Part shown: piece by piece, positions 23,261 to 33,661 of the stretch
How the letters are laid out: each line of letters opens with the position of its first letter
How positions within the stretch are numbered: the stretch's first letter is position 1
Notes under the pieces: model-generated
The model's database searches: none
What the model was told of the DNA's origin: nothing
The model's input: the letters and a program-made list of their open reading frames with translations, nothing else
Assembly (NCBI GenBank): GCA_050084985.1
Contig: JBITNC010000001.1
Coordinates: 67,208,001-67,272,000, forward strand
DNA: 64,000 bases
Direction of reading: 5' to 3'
Source of the DNA: Nageia nagi
Taxonomy: Eukaryota > Pinophyta
Program-made: the position numbers and the translations under genes

Positions 23261-23688
23261 AGACATGCCCACCATCATTGCTTGCATTAATTTTTTGACA
23301 ACTCTCTTGGCATGGAGTAAAAGGTAAAGGTTGGAATTAATGCTCTCACATGGAGTGTAGATCTCCATTTTTCATTTAATTCTTGCTTGAATGAAAAGTT
23401 AGCTCATAATGATTTCTCTTTACTTAAGTAAGTGAAATATAATTTTTTTAAGGTAAAAATTAAAGTAATATTACTTTACATTTTTGAAGTACACTTACCT
23501 AATTAAGTATTGATCATCTTAGTTATAATCATTTTAAAGCAAAAAGAGGGATACTTTGTTATATGCTTAAAAGTTAGTTTTTTAAGCAAAATTAATGTGC
23601 TATCTTAGGGGTTATTTTTTAAAGTAAAAAAAGGGGGAAATATTTGTGAAATTCTTTTACTTTAAAATTTTTAAAGCTTAAATTTTTG

Positions 23689-23880
23689 AAGTTAATGGTA
23701 CATGCTTAGTACTTAACTTTAAATGAAGCATACATAAGATTAGTACTTATGCTCATTACTTAAATTTTTTTTAAGTTAATAAATGCATGCTTAGGACTTA
23801 AATTTTTAAAGTTAATGTTGCATGCTTAAGACTTAATTCTTTAAGTTAAAAGATACATGTTGAGTATTTATCTTTCATGC
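23689..23880. repeat. Short repeats with AAGTTAAT...GCATGCTTA(G)GACTTA
   Basis: Four diverged copies of a TTAAGTTAAT(N)GCATGCTTAG(G/T)ACTTAA motif, irregularly spaced at 35-85 bp, in the leader of element B. Confidence 0.55.
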
Positions 23881-24745
23881 AAAGATAACTTATTCAAATT
23901 TTTGAAACTAATACATGCTTATGGTTAAGTATTTCTTAATTTTTTTACAAAATGAACTTGAGCAAAATACGGATTTATGTAAAGATATCCTTTAGGGATT
24001 AGTAAACAAAACCTATTAGACACTTAGGTTTCAAGTTATGAATGGATGATATTTCATTTATGCACTTTACTTCATATTTAATACAAACATTGATACGAGA
24101 AACCCCCTAAAATGAATACATTTGCATGTAAATTTTATAACATGACTTGTTTAGAGAGCCATGAGGTGAGGATAGGCAGACTGGAGCCTTTAAGTTTGAT
24201 GATCCAAGTGGTGAAAAGTGTATACTTATTAATTGCCTCTAAGTCCTCTGTTGGTCTAAACATAACTCTATTAGGTGGACAAGCATGTGTGTAGTGATAC
24301 CACATGTTTGCATGTCCATTCAGGATTATCTTGATAACCTAGGAGGACAACTTAAAACCTAATCAAGATTAATAATTTAGTTGATCTAATAAATGTAAAA
24401 ATCTTATAAAATAGCTAGTACTTCTCCTTGTGAGAGTATATTGCTACCCAAAAGGAATTGGTTGAGGATTGGTAGCACTTGGGCTCCTCTTATGTGGTCA
24501 TCTAGGTGAAGGCCTAATTTTAAGATAAGAAAATAAGCCTCAACAATGTCACTCTACATCTACGGTTCTTGAGATGAGAAATGTATTTGGGTACATAGGT
24601 TATTATTTGAATTGTAAAACATTTGCACTTGTGAATCAAATAAAGCATGTCTTTAGTGTTAAATGTAATATGTATTATTTACTTGGTTAAAAATTAATAT
24701 TTAATGATGTTTATTGAAATTACATGCTTATTATTTCACATTCTT

Positions 24746-25750
24746 ATGTCGCAAATAGGAGAATCCTTCTTACCCAAACACATTTTTGATGGTTACAACT
24801 ATGAGATTTAGGAACTTTGAATGAGAGCTGAACTACAAGAAAGGAAGCTTTGGCAAATAGTGAATGAGAACCTTATACCTCCTATAGATGAGAAGACACT
24901 AAGGCTTATAATACAAAGAATGAGTTAGAAATCTTCATGATTTACTATGCAATTTAAGATTATGTGCTTCTGATGATTTTCTCTTCAACCTAAGTAAAGG
25001 AAGCATGGGATTAGCTTAAGTATATCTACTTTAGTTCAAACTTTTCAAGCAGGTTTACCATACTTCAAAAGTTACTTCAATTTCATCAAAGGGAAGATGA
25101 AAATGTGGCTATCTACTTGAACAAAATCATTGACTTAAAGACCTAACTTGTTGCTTGTGGGTACAATTGGATCAATGATGAGTTCATGGTCTTCATCATT
25201 CTTCAAAGCCTTTCTTCAAAATTTGAAAACTTCATGATAGTTATGGAAATAAGGCTTCATAATGAAGAAGAAGTCTTCTTCCTTGATAAATTTTCAAGGT
25301 ACCTATTAAAGCATGAGAAAACCCTTAATAATAAAGGGTTTCTTTCTTCTCCTAAGAATAATAATATTGCTCTTAGAGTAACCAAAACTCCTTTCAAAAA
25401 GAAGTTCAACCATCAAAATAAATCTTATATTTCTTCCTCCAAAAGGTTTGAGAAAAGAGGTAATGGCTACAACTGTAATAGGAATAACAAAAATAATAAT
25501 CATAGAAATAGGAACAATGACAACAATAATCATTTCAAGTAAAGAGATGGAAAAGGCAAAGCAAACACTCCTTAACCTAAGAAAAAGTTTGATGGTAATT
25601 GTAGCTATTGTGGCATTAAAGGTCACAAAGAAATTGTTTGCTATAAAATAAAAAGAGAGAAAAAGAACAAAGGTAATGGAAATGTAAAGAACTACAAAAG
25701 AAAGAAAAATATTTATGCTAGTTTTACTATCATGCTCCACTCCTTGTCTC
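24746..25750 (+). pseudogene. Gag of copia element B, broken
   Basis: Starts at ATG 24,746 (MSQIGESFLPKHIFDGYNY). The expected Trp after NYEI is a TAG, one G-to-A change from TGG. An upstream frameshift separates this start from the longer open part at 25,186-25,542. That part has the UBN2-type gag text LSSKFENFMIVMEI, a basic Asn-rich tail and the zinc knuckle CSYCGIKGHKEIVC at about 25,600-25,645. A stop (25,540-25,542) and another at about 25,576 interrupt it. Gag would coat the RNA and form the particle. Confidence 0.8.
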
Positions 25751-27060
25751 ACTCTTTTTTATTTAAATGGATTGTTGACTTTGGTTGCACTAATCAACTA
25801 TGCTTTGAAAAAGAAAATTTTGAAAACTTTGATAAGTATAAAAAGGATGTGATTGTGATAGGTGATAAATCTACCCTTGAATTCTAAGGAATTAGGAGTG
25901 TGCTAATACATGGAAAGGTTCTTGAAAATGTTCTCTATGTTCCTAAATTAAGGATGAACCTTCTCTCCATGATCCAAGTTGTTAGAAAATGGTACTCTTT
26001 TGAGTTCAACTCTCAATCCTGATGCATTAAGAAAGGACTTGCCACTTTGGTTAAAGGATTAGTGAAAGATAACCTCTACATTATGGATCAAGTTCTATCA
26101 AAGATGTGTCTTGCTTCTAATGTGTGTTCTAAAGGCAATCTTTGGCACCATCATTTAAGGTACCTTAACCACAAAAGTATTCAATTCATGAAAGACCAAG
26201 AACTTGTGGAAGGTTTGCTTTCTATTTCTCCTTCAGTTGGTCTATGCAAGAAGTGAATTTTTGATAAGATGCATAGATAAAAGTTTGAAAAGGATAAGGC
26301 AATAAGAGCATCTCAACATCTTCAACTTGTGCATTTAGATTTGATAGGTCCATTTCAAACTAAGTCTCTTGGAGGAGCATCTTACATCTTGACCTTTATT
26401 GATGACTTTAGTAGGATGACCTTTGGGAATCTATTTGAGCACAAAGATCAAAATTTTATGAGTTTTAAGATTTTTAAGGCCTTTATTGAGAATCAAACTA
26501 AAGTAAAAATCAAGATGTTGAGATCAAATAATGGGGGAGAATATAACAGTAATGAGTTCAATGACTATTATGCTAAGTATGGAATCAAGAGGTAATTTAC
26601 AATTCCATACACTTCTCAACAGAATGGTATTGATGAAAGGAAAAATATAATAATTAGGGAGATGGCTAGATGTATGTTGGGTAATCTTCCTAAATTCTTA
26701 TGGGGTGAAGCTGTGAGCACTGCTATTTACACCTTGAGTAGGTATCCCAAAAAAACCATTTAGAGTAAAACTCCTTTTGAGGCATGGTCAGGAAGAAAAC
26801 CTAACATTTCTCACCTTAGGGTGTTTAGTTGTGAAGCATTCTCCTATAATGTTTCTGAGAAAAAAAAGATGTTGGATAAAAGAGTTAAAAAATGCATCTT
26901 TGTGGGTTATGGCAATCAGCACAGAGGCTATAGGCTCTACTCTCTAACCTATAAAGTAGTTTTTATTTCAAGGGATGTAAAGTTCAATGAACGTATTGAT
27001 GAATCTACTTCTAATGAGGATGTTGATGATCCAAAGGTCTCTTTAGTTGCTCCTAGCTAG
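25751..27060 (+). pseudogene. Protease-integrase of copia element B, broken
   Basis: The protease reads IVDFGCTNQLCF (about 25,770-25,806); the expected D(S/T)G is DFG. It is followed by VLENVLYVPKLRMNLLSM. The integrase zinc-binding region is at 26,140-26,260 (LWHHHLRYLNHKS...SVGLCKK). The core at 26,329-26,760 has HLDLIGPF, IDDFSRM, and LRSNNGGEY, in which the second catalytic Asp is Asn (GAT to AAT), and NGIDERKN with the catalytic Glu. A post-core region, FVGYGNQHRGYRLYS, lies at 26,900. Stops at 25,887, 26,254, 26,593 and 26,761 break one reading frame, and the loss of the catalytic Asp alone would inactivate it. Confidence 0.82.
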
Positions 27061-28654
27061 TTGGATATTGATGTAGACAAGCCACCTTAGAAACAAGATT
27101 CTTCAATGCAAAAGGTAACAAGGAGCATGACCTTGAACAAATATTGATTTGATAAAATTAACAACAAGCATGAGTCATCAACCTTCAAAGAAGCTTCTTA
27201 GCATGAGTGCTAGATGAAAATCATGAAATTCGAGTACGAGGCACTTATGAAAAATAAAACATGGGACTTGGTTCCTTATCCCAATGAAAAGAATGTGATT
27301 GGCAATAAGTGGATCTATAAAGTCAAGTTCAATTCAGTTGGAGATATTGAGAAATATAAGGCAAGGTTAGTAGCTAAAGTTTTTTCTCAGAAATATGATG
27401 TAGATTATGAAGAAACCTTTGCTCTCATGGTAAAGATGCCTACTGTAAGAGTTATCCTTATTCTTTCTATAGCTCAAGGATGGAAATTTTTTCAACTTGA
27501 CATCAAGAGCACATTTCTCAATGGTGACTTAGATGTGTAAATCTTCATGAATCAACTAGAGGGTTTATTATAGAAGTAAAGAATCCTTTGTGTGCAAGCT
27601 AAAGAAGTCACTGTATGGACTTAAGCAAGCACCTAGAGCCTAGTATAGAAAGATTTTAAAGTACTTTGCAAACATTGGATTCTCTAAGTGTTTTTTTGAC
27701 TCTGATCTATATGTGCTTAATCAAGAAAAAGATGCGTTCTTGATTCTCTTTTATGTGGATGATCCTCTAATAATTAGAAATAATGAAAAAATCATTTAAA
27801 AGTGCATATCCAAACTTAAGGCCACATTTGAAATCATTGATCTTGGTCTTTTGCACTACTATCTTGAAATACAAGTGTATCAATACAAGGATTGTACTTA
27901 CTTTAGTCAATCAAAGTATATATCAGACATCTTGTAAGAGTTTAGAATGGAGGAGTGTAAATATGTTACAATCCCAATCTCTCTTAAAATCATTATTTAT
28001 TTGAGCTCCAACACTCAGTTAGCTGATGCTACAACTTACAAGTAATTAATTGGTAGTCTTTTATATTTGACTATATCCAGGATAGATGTTACCTTTGCAG
28101 TGAATTTGATGGCATGATTCATATAGAAATCTTATGTTGAGCACCTCAATGTTGTTAAGCAAATCTTGAAGGATGTTGTAGGGACTAAGGATCTTGCTCT
28201 CAAGCATTCTAAGTTGCCCTTATTTATTCTCTTTAGATTCTTAGATTCTAACTATAAGGGAGATAAAGATGATAGGAAATCAACCCTTATGTATGTGTTT
28301 AGCATTGGTTCATATGCTATCTCTTGGGCTTAAAAGAAGCAAGCTACTATTTCTCTTTCCACCATATAATTTGAATATCATGCCATGTTTGTTGCAACCT
28401 AGGAAGCCATTTGTCTAAGGCATATTCTAAAAGAAATTAGGTATGAGCAAGGTGGCTCATCTTTGATTTTTTTAGATAATCAATCGACTATTTCTTTAGG
28501 TAAGAATCCTATGTTCCATCAGAGAAAGAAACATGTGGAAATCCATACCCATTTTATCAAGGAAAAGGTTCTTGATGGCATCATACACCTGAAGTATTGT
28601 CCATCTACCTTGAACTTCACTAATTTGTTCACCAATCCCCTCTTAGAAGCTTAG
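27061..28654 (+). pseudogene. RT-RNase H of copia element B, broken
   Basis: RT starts near 27,214. KNKTWDLVPYPNEKNVIGNKWIYKVKFN and QLDIKSTFLNGDL lead to a frameshift at about 27,570. Then come KKSLYGLKQAPRA and the catalytic box YVDDPL at 27,752-27,769, where the usual Leu after YVDD is Pro. RNase H runs to 28,654, with the DNQSTISLGKNPMFHQR and HTHFIKEKV motifs at 28,463-28,560. At least ten stops occur, several at former Gln or Trp codons (for example after QAPRA). The end of pol is followed by AAGGGGGAG at 28,699. Confidence 0.85.
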
Positions 28655-29515
28655 TTATATAAGCTTAGGAATGCTATTGGGTTGGTGAAGTTACCCTCAA
28701 GGGGGAGTGAAGTTTTAATTCTTCTATTGAATTCATGTTTATGATAAAAAATTCACCCTTAGGAGGATTTTATGCTTTATAGTGTTGATTTTGTTGTACA
28801 CCTTCATGGTAAGTTCACTCTACATGAGAAACTTATTGTAAAAATTGGCCAATCTTGCACTATTCAATTATCTATGTGTGAGGAACTCTTATGTGTCTTT
28901 TGGCATTATTTAGTTATCCATATGTGAAGAACTCATATGTTCATACTCTATTTTTGGTCAATCTAGCATTGTTCAGTTATCGATATGTGAGGAACTCTTA
29001 TGTGTCTTTTGGCACTGTTTAGTTATCCATATATGAGGAACTTGTATGTGCATGCTCTATTTTGTAATGATAATCAACACATATTTTATATAGAGTAGGT
29101 GACTATAAGTTTTTGGTATGGCATCTTCATGATGATTTATAGTGCACCATTGATCAGTTCATGATGGCATTTGTGTGATTCATATATCCTTATTGATATG
29201 AATATGATGCATCTAATTGATCTTGTTATTTAAACTATTTATGACTTGTAAGTTCCTTTGAGATTGTAGGTTACTTACCTTAGGTATGTAGGCTCTTTTA
29301 GACTCTTCATGACTTTCAGTTGGATGACTACTTCATGTAAATTGAAATCAAGTATGGTTAATGATTGTATTTGGTAAAGTAGTGAGTCTCAAACTAGATC
29401 TTTTTTACTTCACAAATATGTAATATATTCTCATCTTCGTTGTATCTATCTGGAGGAGAACTCTCTTACTTTCTCTTCTTCTTCTCTCTTACTCACTCTA
29501 TCCCAATATTGTATT
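28655..29515 (+). other. 3' region of element B between pol and LTR
   Basis: Begins with an internal AAGGGGGAG (28,699-28,707) that duplicates the true polypurine tract. It then carries a 109-bp tandem repeat (28,847-29,064) and ends with a C/T-rich stretch before the second AAGGGGGAG. No coding sequence. The region resembles the corresponding 3' region of element D and, in part, that of A. Confidence 0.65.
28847..29064. repeat. 109-bp tandem repeat, two units, each with two subunits
   Basis: Units start at 28,847 (GGCCAATCTTGCA) and 28,956 (GGTCAATCTAGCA). Each contains two subunits of TTA(T)C(C/G)ATATGTGA(G/A)GAACT. Element D carries a single such unit (61,868-61,974 in reverse). Confidence 0.8.
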
Positions 29516-29524
29516 AAGGGGGAG
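29516..29524 (+). other. Polypurine tract of element B
   Basis: AAGGGGGAG immediately before LTR B2. Confidence 0.75.
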
Positions 29525-30008
29525 TGTTGGAATGTATAATGCATTATTATAAAGGTTTGTATTAAATATTCTATGTAAGTTCACTAATACTTAAGAATAT
29601 CATTTGATATCTTATGTCTTTAAGTGAATATGATAATGTAACTTGTTCTACACTCCATGTCATGAGCATGCCCCTTGGGTAAAAGGATGTTTTTGTACAT
29701 TGGATAAAAGAGTGATCCAAAGAGGGATTTTGGCCTATAAATAGAAGGCTCCCTCTTTGTGATTACATATCAATTATAGAGTAAAGTTATGCTATAGGAT
29801 AGAAGTGTAGGAGGTGAGATTAGGAGAATTGTAAGAGAGTTGTATTTGTGATTGAAGAAGAAGACCTAGTTAGTAGATATTCTCCTAGTTGGAGGAACCA
29901 CTTACATCTTGTGTTATGAGATTGCTTTGAGAGTTTTTTAGATGTAATTGTGAGATTTCATGTGATCTTGGTTAATTAAAAATTATCTTGTTAGTGTTAG
30001 TTCCTTCA
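29525..30008 (+). repeat. 3' LTR of element B
   Basis: 484 bp, matching LTR B1. U3 hairpin at 29,582-29,626 and TATA box at 29,736-29,743. The TSD GATGG follows. Confidence 0.92.
29736..29743 (+). promoter_or_regulatory. TATA box of LTR B2
   Basis: TATAAATA, same context as 21,837. Confidence 0.5.
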
Positions 30009-30013
30009 GATGG

Positions 30014-30083
30014 AGGAATGGCACATTCTTGTTGAAAAAACTCTAAAGAGATCTTGTTTATATGGAATCCTTTAATTCCATCA
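30014..30083 (+). repeat. 3' LTR of element A, second part
   Basis: 70 bp that complete LTR A2 after the B insertion. It carries GAATGGCACATTCT and GGAATCC near its start and end, as in 11,471-11,540, and ends ATCA. The TSD TGAGT follows at 30,084-30,088. Confidence 0.85.
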
Positions 30084-31200
30084 TGAGTATGATCCATAAG
30101 GTTGCGTCCAACTTGGGGTATGTTATAACCTTAAGTGAGAGGTGCAACTCATCCACTAGCACCTTCCATATACCAATAAGAGAGTACATGGTGACCTTGG
30201 AGGACATCTAGTGAATATTGTAAATTCCTACAAAGGGTGTTCTGATCATTTAACTATCAGATGCATTGGGAGAGATACAACGATGATTAAGATTGTCAAG
30301 TGACATCACCATATATTATGGTGGGGTTAAAAAAGATTTCACTATGGGTATGCTTATATTCATGGACTCACAGATAGTATGACATGCTTTATGATGATGG
30401 TCATCACCATTTTTGTGCTTTTAGACACTTTAGGGTATAAGTTCCCCTAGAAGCTATGCTAGGTTCTTTAGGATATGAGGGATGATGGTAGAGTATTCAC
30501 ATGGGAACCAACCTTCTTGGGACAACTATACCATGAGCTATGGGAGATGGATATAAGGGTTCATATAGGTACAAGGTGCTACCTATTCCTATAGGTATAG
30601 GGATGGGAGCATATAGTAGTGTCTTGACTTATAGGTCTATCTTTTGATATTTATGCTCAAGATGCACTATGCTCTAAGGATCCTAGCATTGAGGCTCCAT
30701 ACATGATGTGTCGGGGATACCATAATGAGCCTACAATTGGGCAAATTAGAGGTGGTAAGTAACACACTTTAGGGAGGCATTCCATAAACTCTAATCGAGA
30801 GATATGATCTAGAGGCCATACAGAGGAGGTCCATCTTGGGATAAGGATAAAGTGCAACTAGCTCGTATCATATGAGCTAGATGGGTGAGGATTCATAGAG
30901 GCAATATTGAGTATTTTGAGAATCACCAAGTATTCAAGTAGTTTGGGTGGATACAAGATGTACCTCCCAATATTAGGGTTTAAATTCAATCAAATGGTAG
31001 AGATGAAAGGCCTCATTTGCAGTACCATGAGACCTATGAGGAGGAAGATAGGGATGAGGAGGCTATGGGAGGTTAGGATGATGTAGGCATCATGGAGGCC
31101 TATAATAGATGGTGGATAGCTCAACATCCAAAGTGGTTAAGGAGGAGGTAGTAGAGGATGAGGATGAGCCCTTGTAGAGAAGGGATAGACACAAATAGAG
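30084..31200 (+). pseudogene. Antisense plant mobile domain (PMD) relic in the Tat element
   Basis: Plus-strand frame, opposite to gag-pol of the Tat element and located between integrase and 3' LTR. From 30,084 the codons run in phase into ERCNSSTSTFHIPIREY and MVTLEDI (30,136-30,210), the counterpart of the ERWRxETHTFHLPxGEMTxTLEDV signature of PMD proteins. At 30,480-30,600 FTWEPTFLGQLYHELWEM and a CYLFL...GWEHI segment match the second conserved part (WGxAxLAxLYxxLC...QLWAWERI). Several stops and at least two frameshifts are present. PMD occurs in plant MAIN-like proteins and in transposable elements; its molecular role in retroelements is unknown. Assignment is by motif only. Confidence 0.7.
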
Positions 31201-31850
31201 ATCCTCCCAACAAGATGATAGAGGGACCACATATATTGTTACAAAGCTTGGTCTAATTATGATGGAGGAGAGGATAGCAAATCTAGAGCATCAGCTTACT
31301 GAGCCAAAGTATCAACTTGCTAAGGGACATCATATCCTAAAGTAGAGTAGTTTACACAAGAACAAGAGTAGGATTAGGGAGGTCAAGCTCCATTAGAGAG
31401 TTCATGATATAGAGTAGCAAGAGCAGAAGCTTCACCAAAGGCTAAAGACTAGAAAATGAGAGAGTCTCAAGCTCAGTTAGTGAGAGTAAGAGATGACATA
31501 GAACATTGTTGGCATGATTCAATGGCTAGATGACTTGTACAAACAACTAGAGAGGTAAGATAAGTGTGTGGGGATATATGAGGCTATGTTTATGTAGAGA
31601 ATAATTCTATTACCAGATATCCCTTTGAGTACACATAGTAAGACATATAAGACATAGGGACACACTATGCATCTAGGAATGTGCATGCAATGAGCTCATC
31701 ACATGTAATATCTTGTCCACATGACATGATCAAATACATAGGGGAGAGAGCTCCAGATACATCCCAACTATTATGAGACAACATGAGAGATATACATCCT
31801 CTTCTCAATAGATATGAGGGTGAATAATGACTAGACATACACTTTTTTGT
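31201..31850 (+). pseudogene. Coiled-coil C-terminal part of the antisense PMD frame
   Basis: Glu/Arg-rich stretch just downstream of the PMD motifs. At 31,259 the frame reads MMEERIANLEHQLTEPKYQL followed by a broken continuation with heptad-like Leu/Ile spacing (KNKSRIREVKLH, QEQKLHQRLK). A coiled coil after a PMD is plausible, but the many stops and my lack of a full alignment leave the link to the PMD frame an inference from position and strand. Confidence 0.5.
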
Positions 31851-31956
31851 TGGTTTAGATACCTAGGCTAAACATGAATTATAAGATGGGTGCATGCCAT
31901 TAGGTTTTGTACTAGACCTAGGGTTACTTATGTATTTTTTTAATGTCTTGTGCCAC

Positions 31957-31996
<40 letters not shown>

Positions 31997-32879
31997 GTTT
32001 GATTATATGTGTTATTTCAAAATTATGGTGAATATTTTTATGTTGCTTTTGTTATCATGATGGTGATGGAATGCGATGGTTCAATTTACATGTATATTTT
32101 TTATCATTATGCACTTTGAGATGGTTATGATGGATGTATTTTAAATTTACTTTAGATATATGAATTTTAATGTTTTAAAATAAAATTAAACCATGATGAT
32201 ACGATGTAAGATTTTTAGTATCAACTTCCATTTTAATATGTTGAATGATATCTTATTCCTCCAATTTTGCAAAATAATACAAGGAAATCCATTCAATAGT
32301 CCTGAATCATAGTGAGAAATGATGAAAAGATGAATGATTAGCAACTATGAAACATAATAAGTAGACACAATAATCAATGCAAATAGGTTTGGAACCAACT
32401 TCCATCTAAATGTGTAAGATAAGGTCTAGCTCCAACCGAACTAGGAATGATGTGTCATCTAACAATTCCATGACCTTTATAAATGGTTAACAAATTACAA
32501 TCCAAAATGAAGCAAGCATATTGAAATGAAGATAATCCAAGCAAGTGATAACAGGAATGAGTAATAGTGCTTCTTATATTCCCAAAAAAAAAGGAAATAC
32601 TAGAAGTAAGAAACCATACAAGTATCAATCTCTAAATGCTAAGATTTAGCTTAATAAAATAAAATATTAGTAGATGAAAAGATACCCCTATAGCTACTTC
32701 ATATAGCCTGCATAGGGATCCTTCTTAGATATGTAAATAAATAAAAAAATCAAATCAAATAGTACTAAATCTTATTATAGAATAATATCGAACTGCAAGG
32801 TGAAAAGAAGACATTGATGAATTTATGTGATGATTAAGATAAAATATTTTTTAGAGTTTTCTTTTTTATTTTTTTTCTT
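31851..32879. other. Non-coding part of the Tat element between antisense frame and integrase
   Basis: No motif on either strand. It holds a (TA)n microsatellite at 31,959-31,990. Near 32,860-32,885 the plus strand is T-rich, which is purine-rich on the element's sense strand. Confidence 0.5.
31959..31990. repeat. (TA)n microsatellite, about 16 units
   Basis: Uninterrupted TA dinucleotides for about 32 bp. Confidence 0.95.
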
Positions 32880-33136
32880 TTTTAGGAAAATAAGATGCAA
32901 GAAGAACAAAACCCAAGCCAAAAAATAGGAAAACCATGTCTCCCCTAGTCATGGAAGGGACAAAGGTGTATATTATTAGTTGGTTCAACCCCTTCTACCC
33001 CTTCCAAGATATCCAAGTGGTATCCCTTTGATGCAAACTTTTGTTTAGTAACATAGGGTCTCAATTAGTTTAGAGAAAATTTATCTCTAAGAGCTCACTC
33101 TAAGTGTGAATGTTGCCAATTTTCCTTTAAGATCAC
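32880..33136 (-). pseudogene. Integrase C-terminus of the Tat element (left of F)
   Basis: Minus-strand frame that continues the integrase from 38,423 across element F. Just inside the junction it reads ILKEN, followed by the KFSLN...LRPYVTKQ segment (about 33,080-33,000), the GPY-like region of the integrase tail. The usual GKxxPNWxGPY consensus is eroded, with a stop where Trp is expected. The phase agrees with the other half when one ATCAC copy is counted once. Confidence 0.7.
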
Positions 33137-33658
33137 TGTTGGAGTTTTGACTCCATAATATGTGTTTTTGCAATGTTCTGGAATAAATCCGCCTATGACA
33201 GAGATCACCATCAATCGCTACCAATCGCCACCGATCTTCGTCGATCGCCATCGATTGCCATCGTTCATCATTGCCGCCGATCGCCATCGATTGCTGCTGA
33301 TCGTTGCCGATCCTATAAGATCGTTGATGATCATTGTGTAGAGAAAATGACAGTGTGCAGGCAGAATGAGTTTGTTTTTGCAACAACTTTCTTGTTATTG
33401 ATTATTTTGTCTTCCTACTTTAGGGGTTTGTTTGTTATGTATTAGGCATGTTTTAAGCTATGTTTAGAGTATTGTTATCACATGTTTAGCTACTTCTCCT
33501 GGACTAAGGTGGCTATGGTTTGTAGTGTTGCTGAGAATAGTAAATTCTCTAACTTCTTATTTGTAAGTTTGTAAACCTTGTGGATTTCGTTGTTGAGAAC
33601 CCAAGGCTATATATTGACATCAATAAACCATGGACAGTAAGCTCCATTATTTCTCTCA
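33137..33658 (+). repeat. 5' LTR of element F
   Basis: 522 bp. It contains a GATCGCCAT-type minisatellite (about 33,202-33,336), TATATA at about 33,609 and a CAATAAACC polyadenylation-type signal near 33,620. It is 25 bp longer than the 3' LTR, mostly because of the minisatellite. Confidence 0.95.
33202..33336. repeat. GATCGCCATC minisatellite in LTR F1
   Basis: About a dozen degenerate units of 9-12 bp built on GATCGCC(A/G)(T/C)C and GATTGCCATC. The same block in the 3' LTR (about 37,995-38,103) is shorter and has a different order of variants. Confidence 0.75.
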
Positions 33659-33661
33659 TTA

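Larger units (their letters stand above)
22129..24745 (+). other. Long leader of element B
   Basis: 2.6 kb without retroviral motifs. It has T-rich sequence to 22,640, a C-rich low-complexity island (22,650-23,260), then A/T-rich sequence with short repeats at 23,689-23,880. Open frames within the island (22,668-22,907 and 22,972-23,262) encode Pro/His/Thr-rich low-complexity text and are best explained by composition. Confidence 0.6.
21615..30008 (+). mobile_element. Ty1/copia element B, complete with TSD, inserted in LTR A2
   Basis: 8,394 bp flanked by the 5-bp duplication GATGG (21,610-21,614 and 30,009-30,013). LTRs of 496 and 484 bp start TGTTGGAATG and end CCTTCA. PBS and polypurine tract are in place. 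The order gag, protease, integrase, RT, RNase H defines Ty1/copia. The interior is long, with a 2.6-kb leader containing a C-rich island and an 0.8-kb 3' region with tandem repeats. Gag-pol is broken by stops and frameshifts. Element D at the right edge of the window is a second member in the opposite orientation. Confidence 0.92.
11069..30083 (+). mobile_element. Copia-like LTR element A, apparently non-autonomous, host of B and C
   Basis: Flanked by a perfect 5-bp target duplication TGAGT (11,064-11,068 and 30,084-30,088). The LTRs start TGTTG and end ATCA (mutated to ATTA in the 5' copy). The 5' LTR is followed by a tRNA-iMet-type primer-binding site, and the 3' LTR is preceded by AAGGGGGAG. 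Gypsy element C and copia element B sit inside it. Without them A is about 4.6 kb. I find no gag, protease, integrase or RT motif in its own sequence (11,541-14,346 and 20,342-21,222), only minisatellites, A/T tracts and palindromes. Its leader, polypurine tracts and U3 hairpin resemble those of elements B and D, so A looks like a non-autonomous relative that could have been mobilised by a B-type partner. Orientation is given by the PBS and polypurine tract. Confidence 0.85.

Noticed and set aside
22668-23262. Proline/histidine-rich protein genes in the C-rich island
   Set aside because: Several overlapping frames are open because of composition; no conserved order or start context.
25306-25752. 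Minus-strand frame of 148 codons with membrane-like composition
   Set aside because: Shadow of the Asn/Lys-rich gag of copia B on the plus strand, which carries the real motifs.
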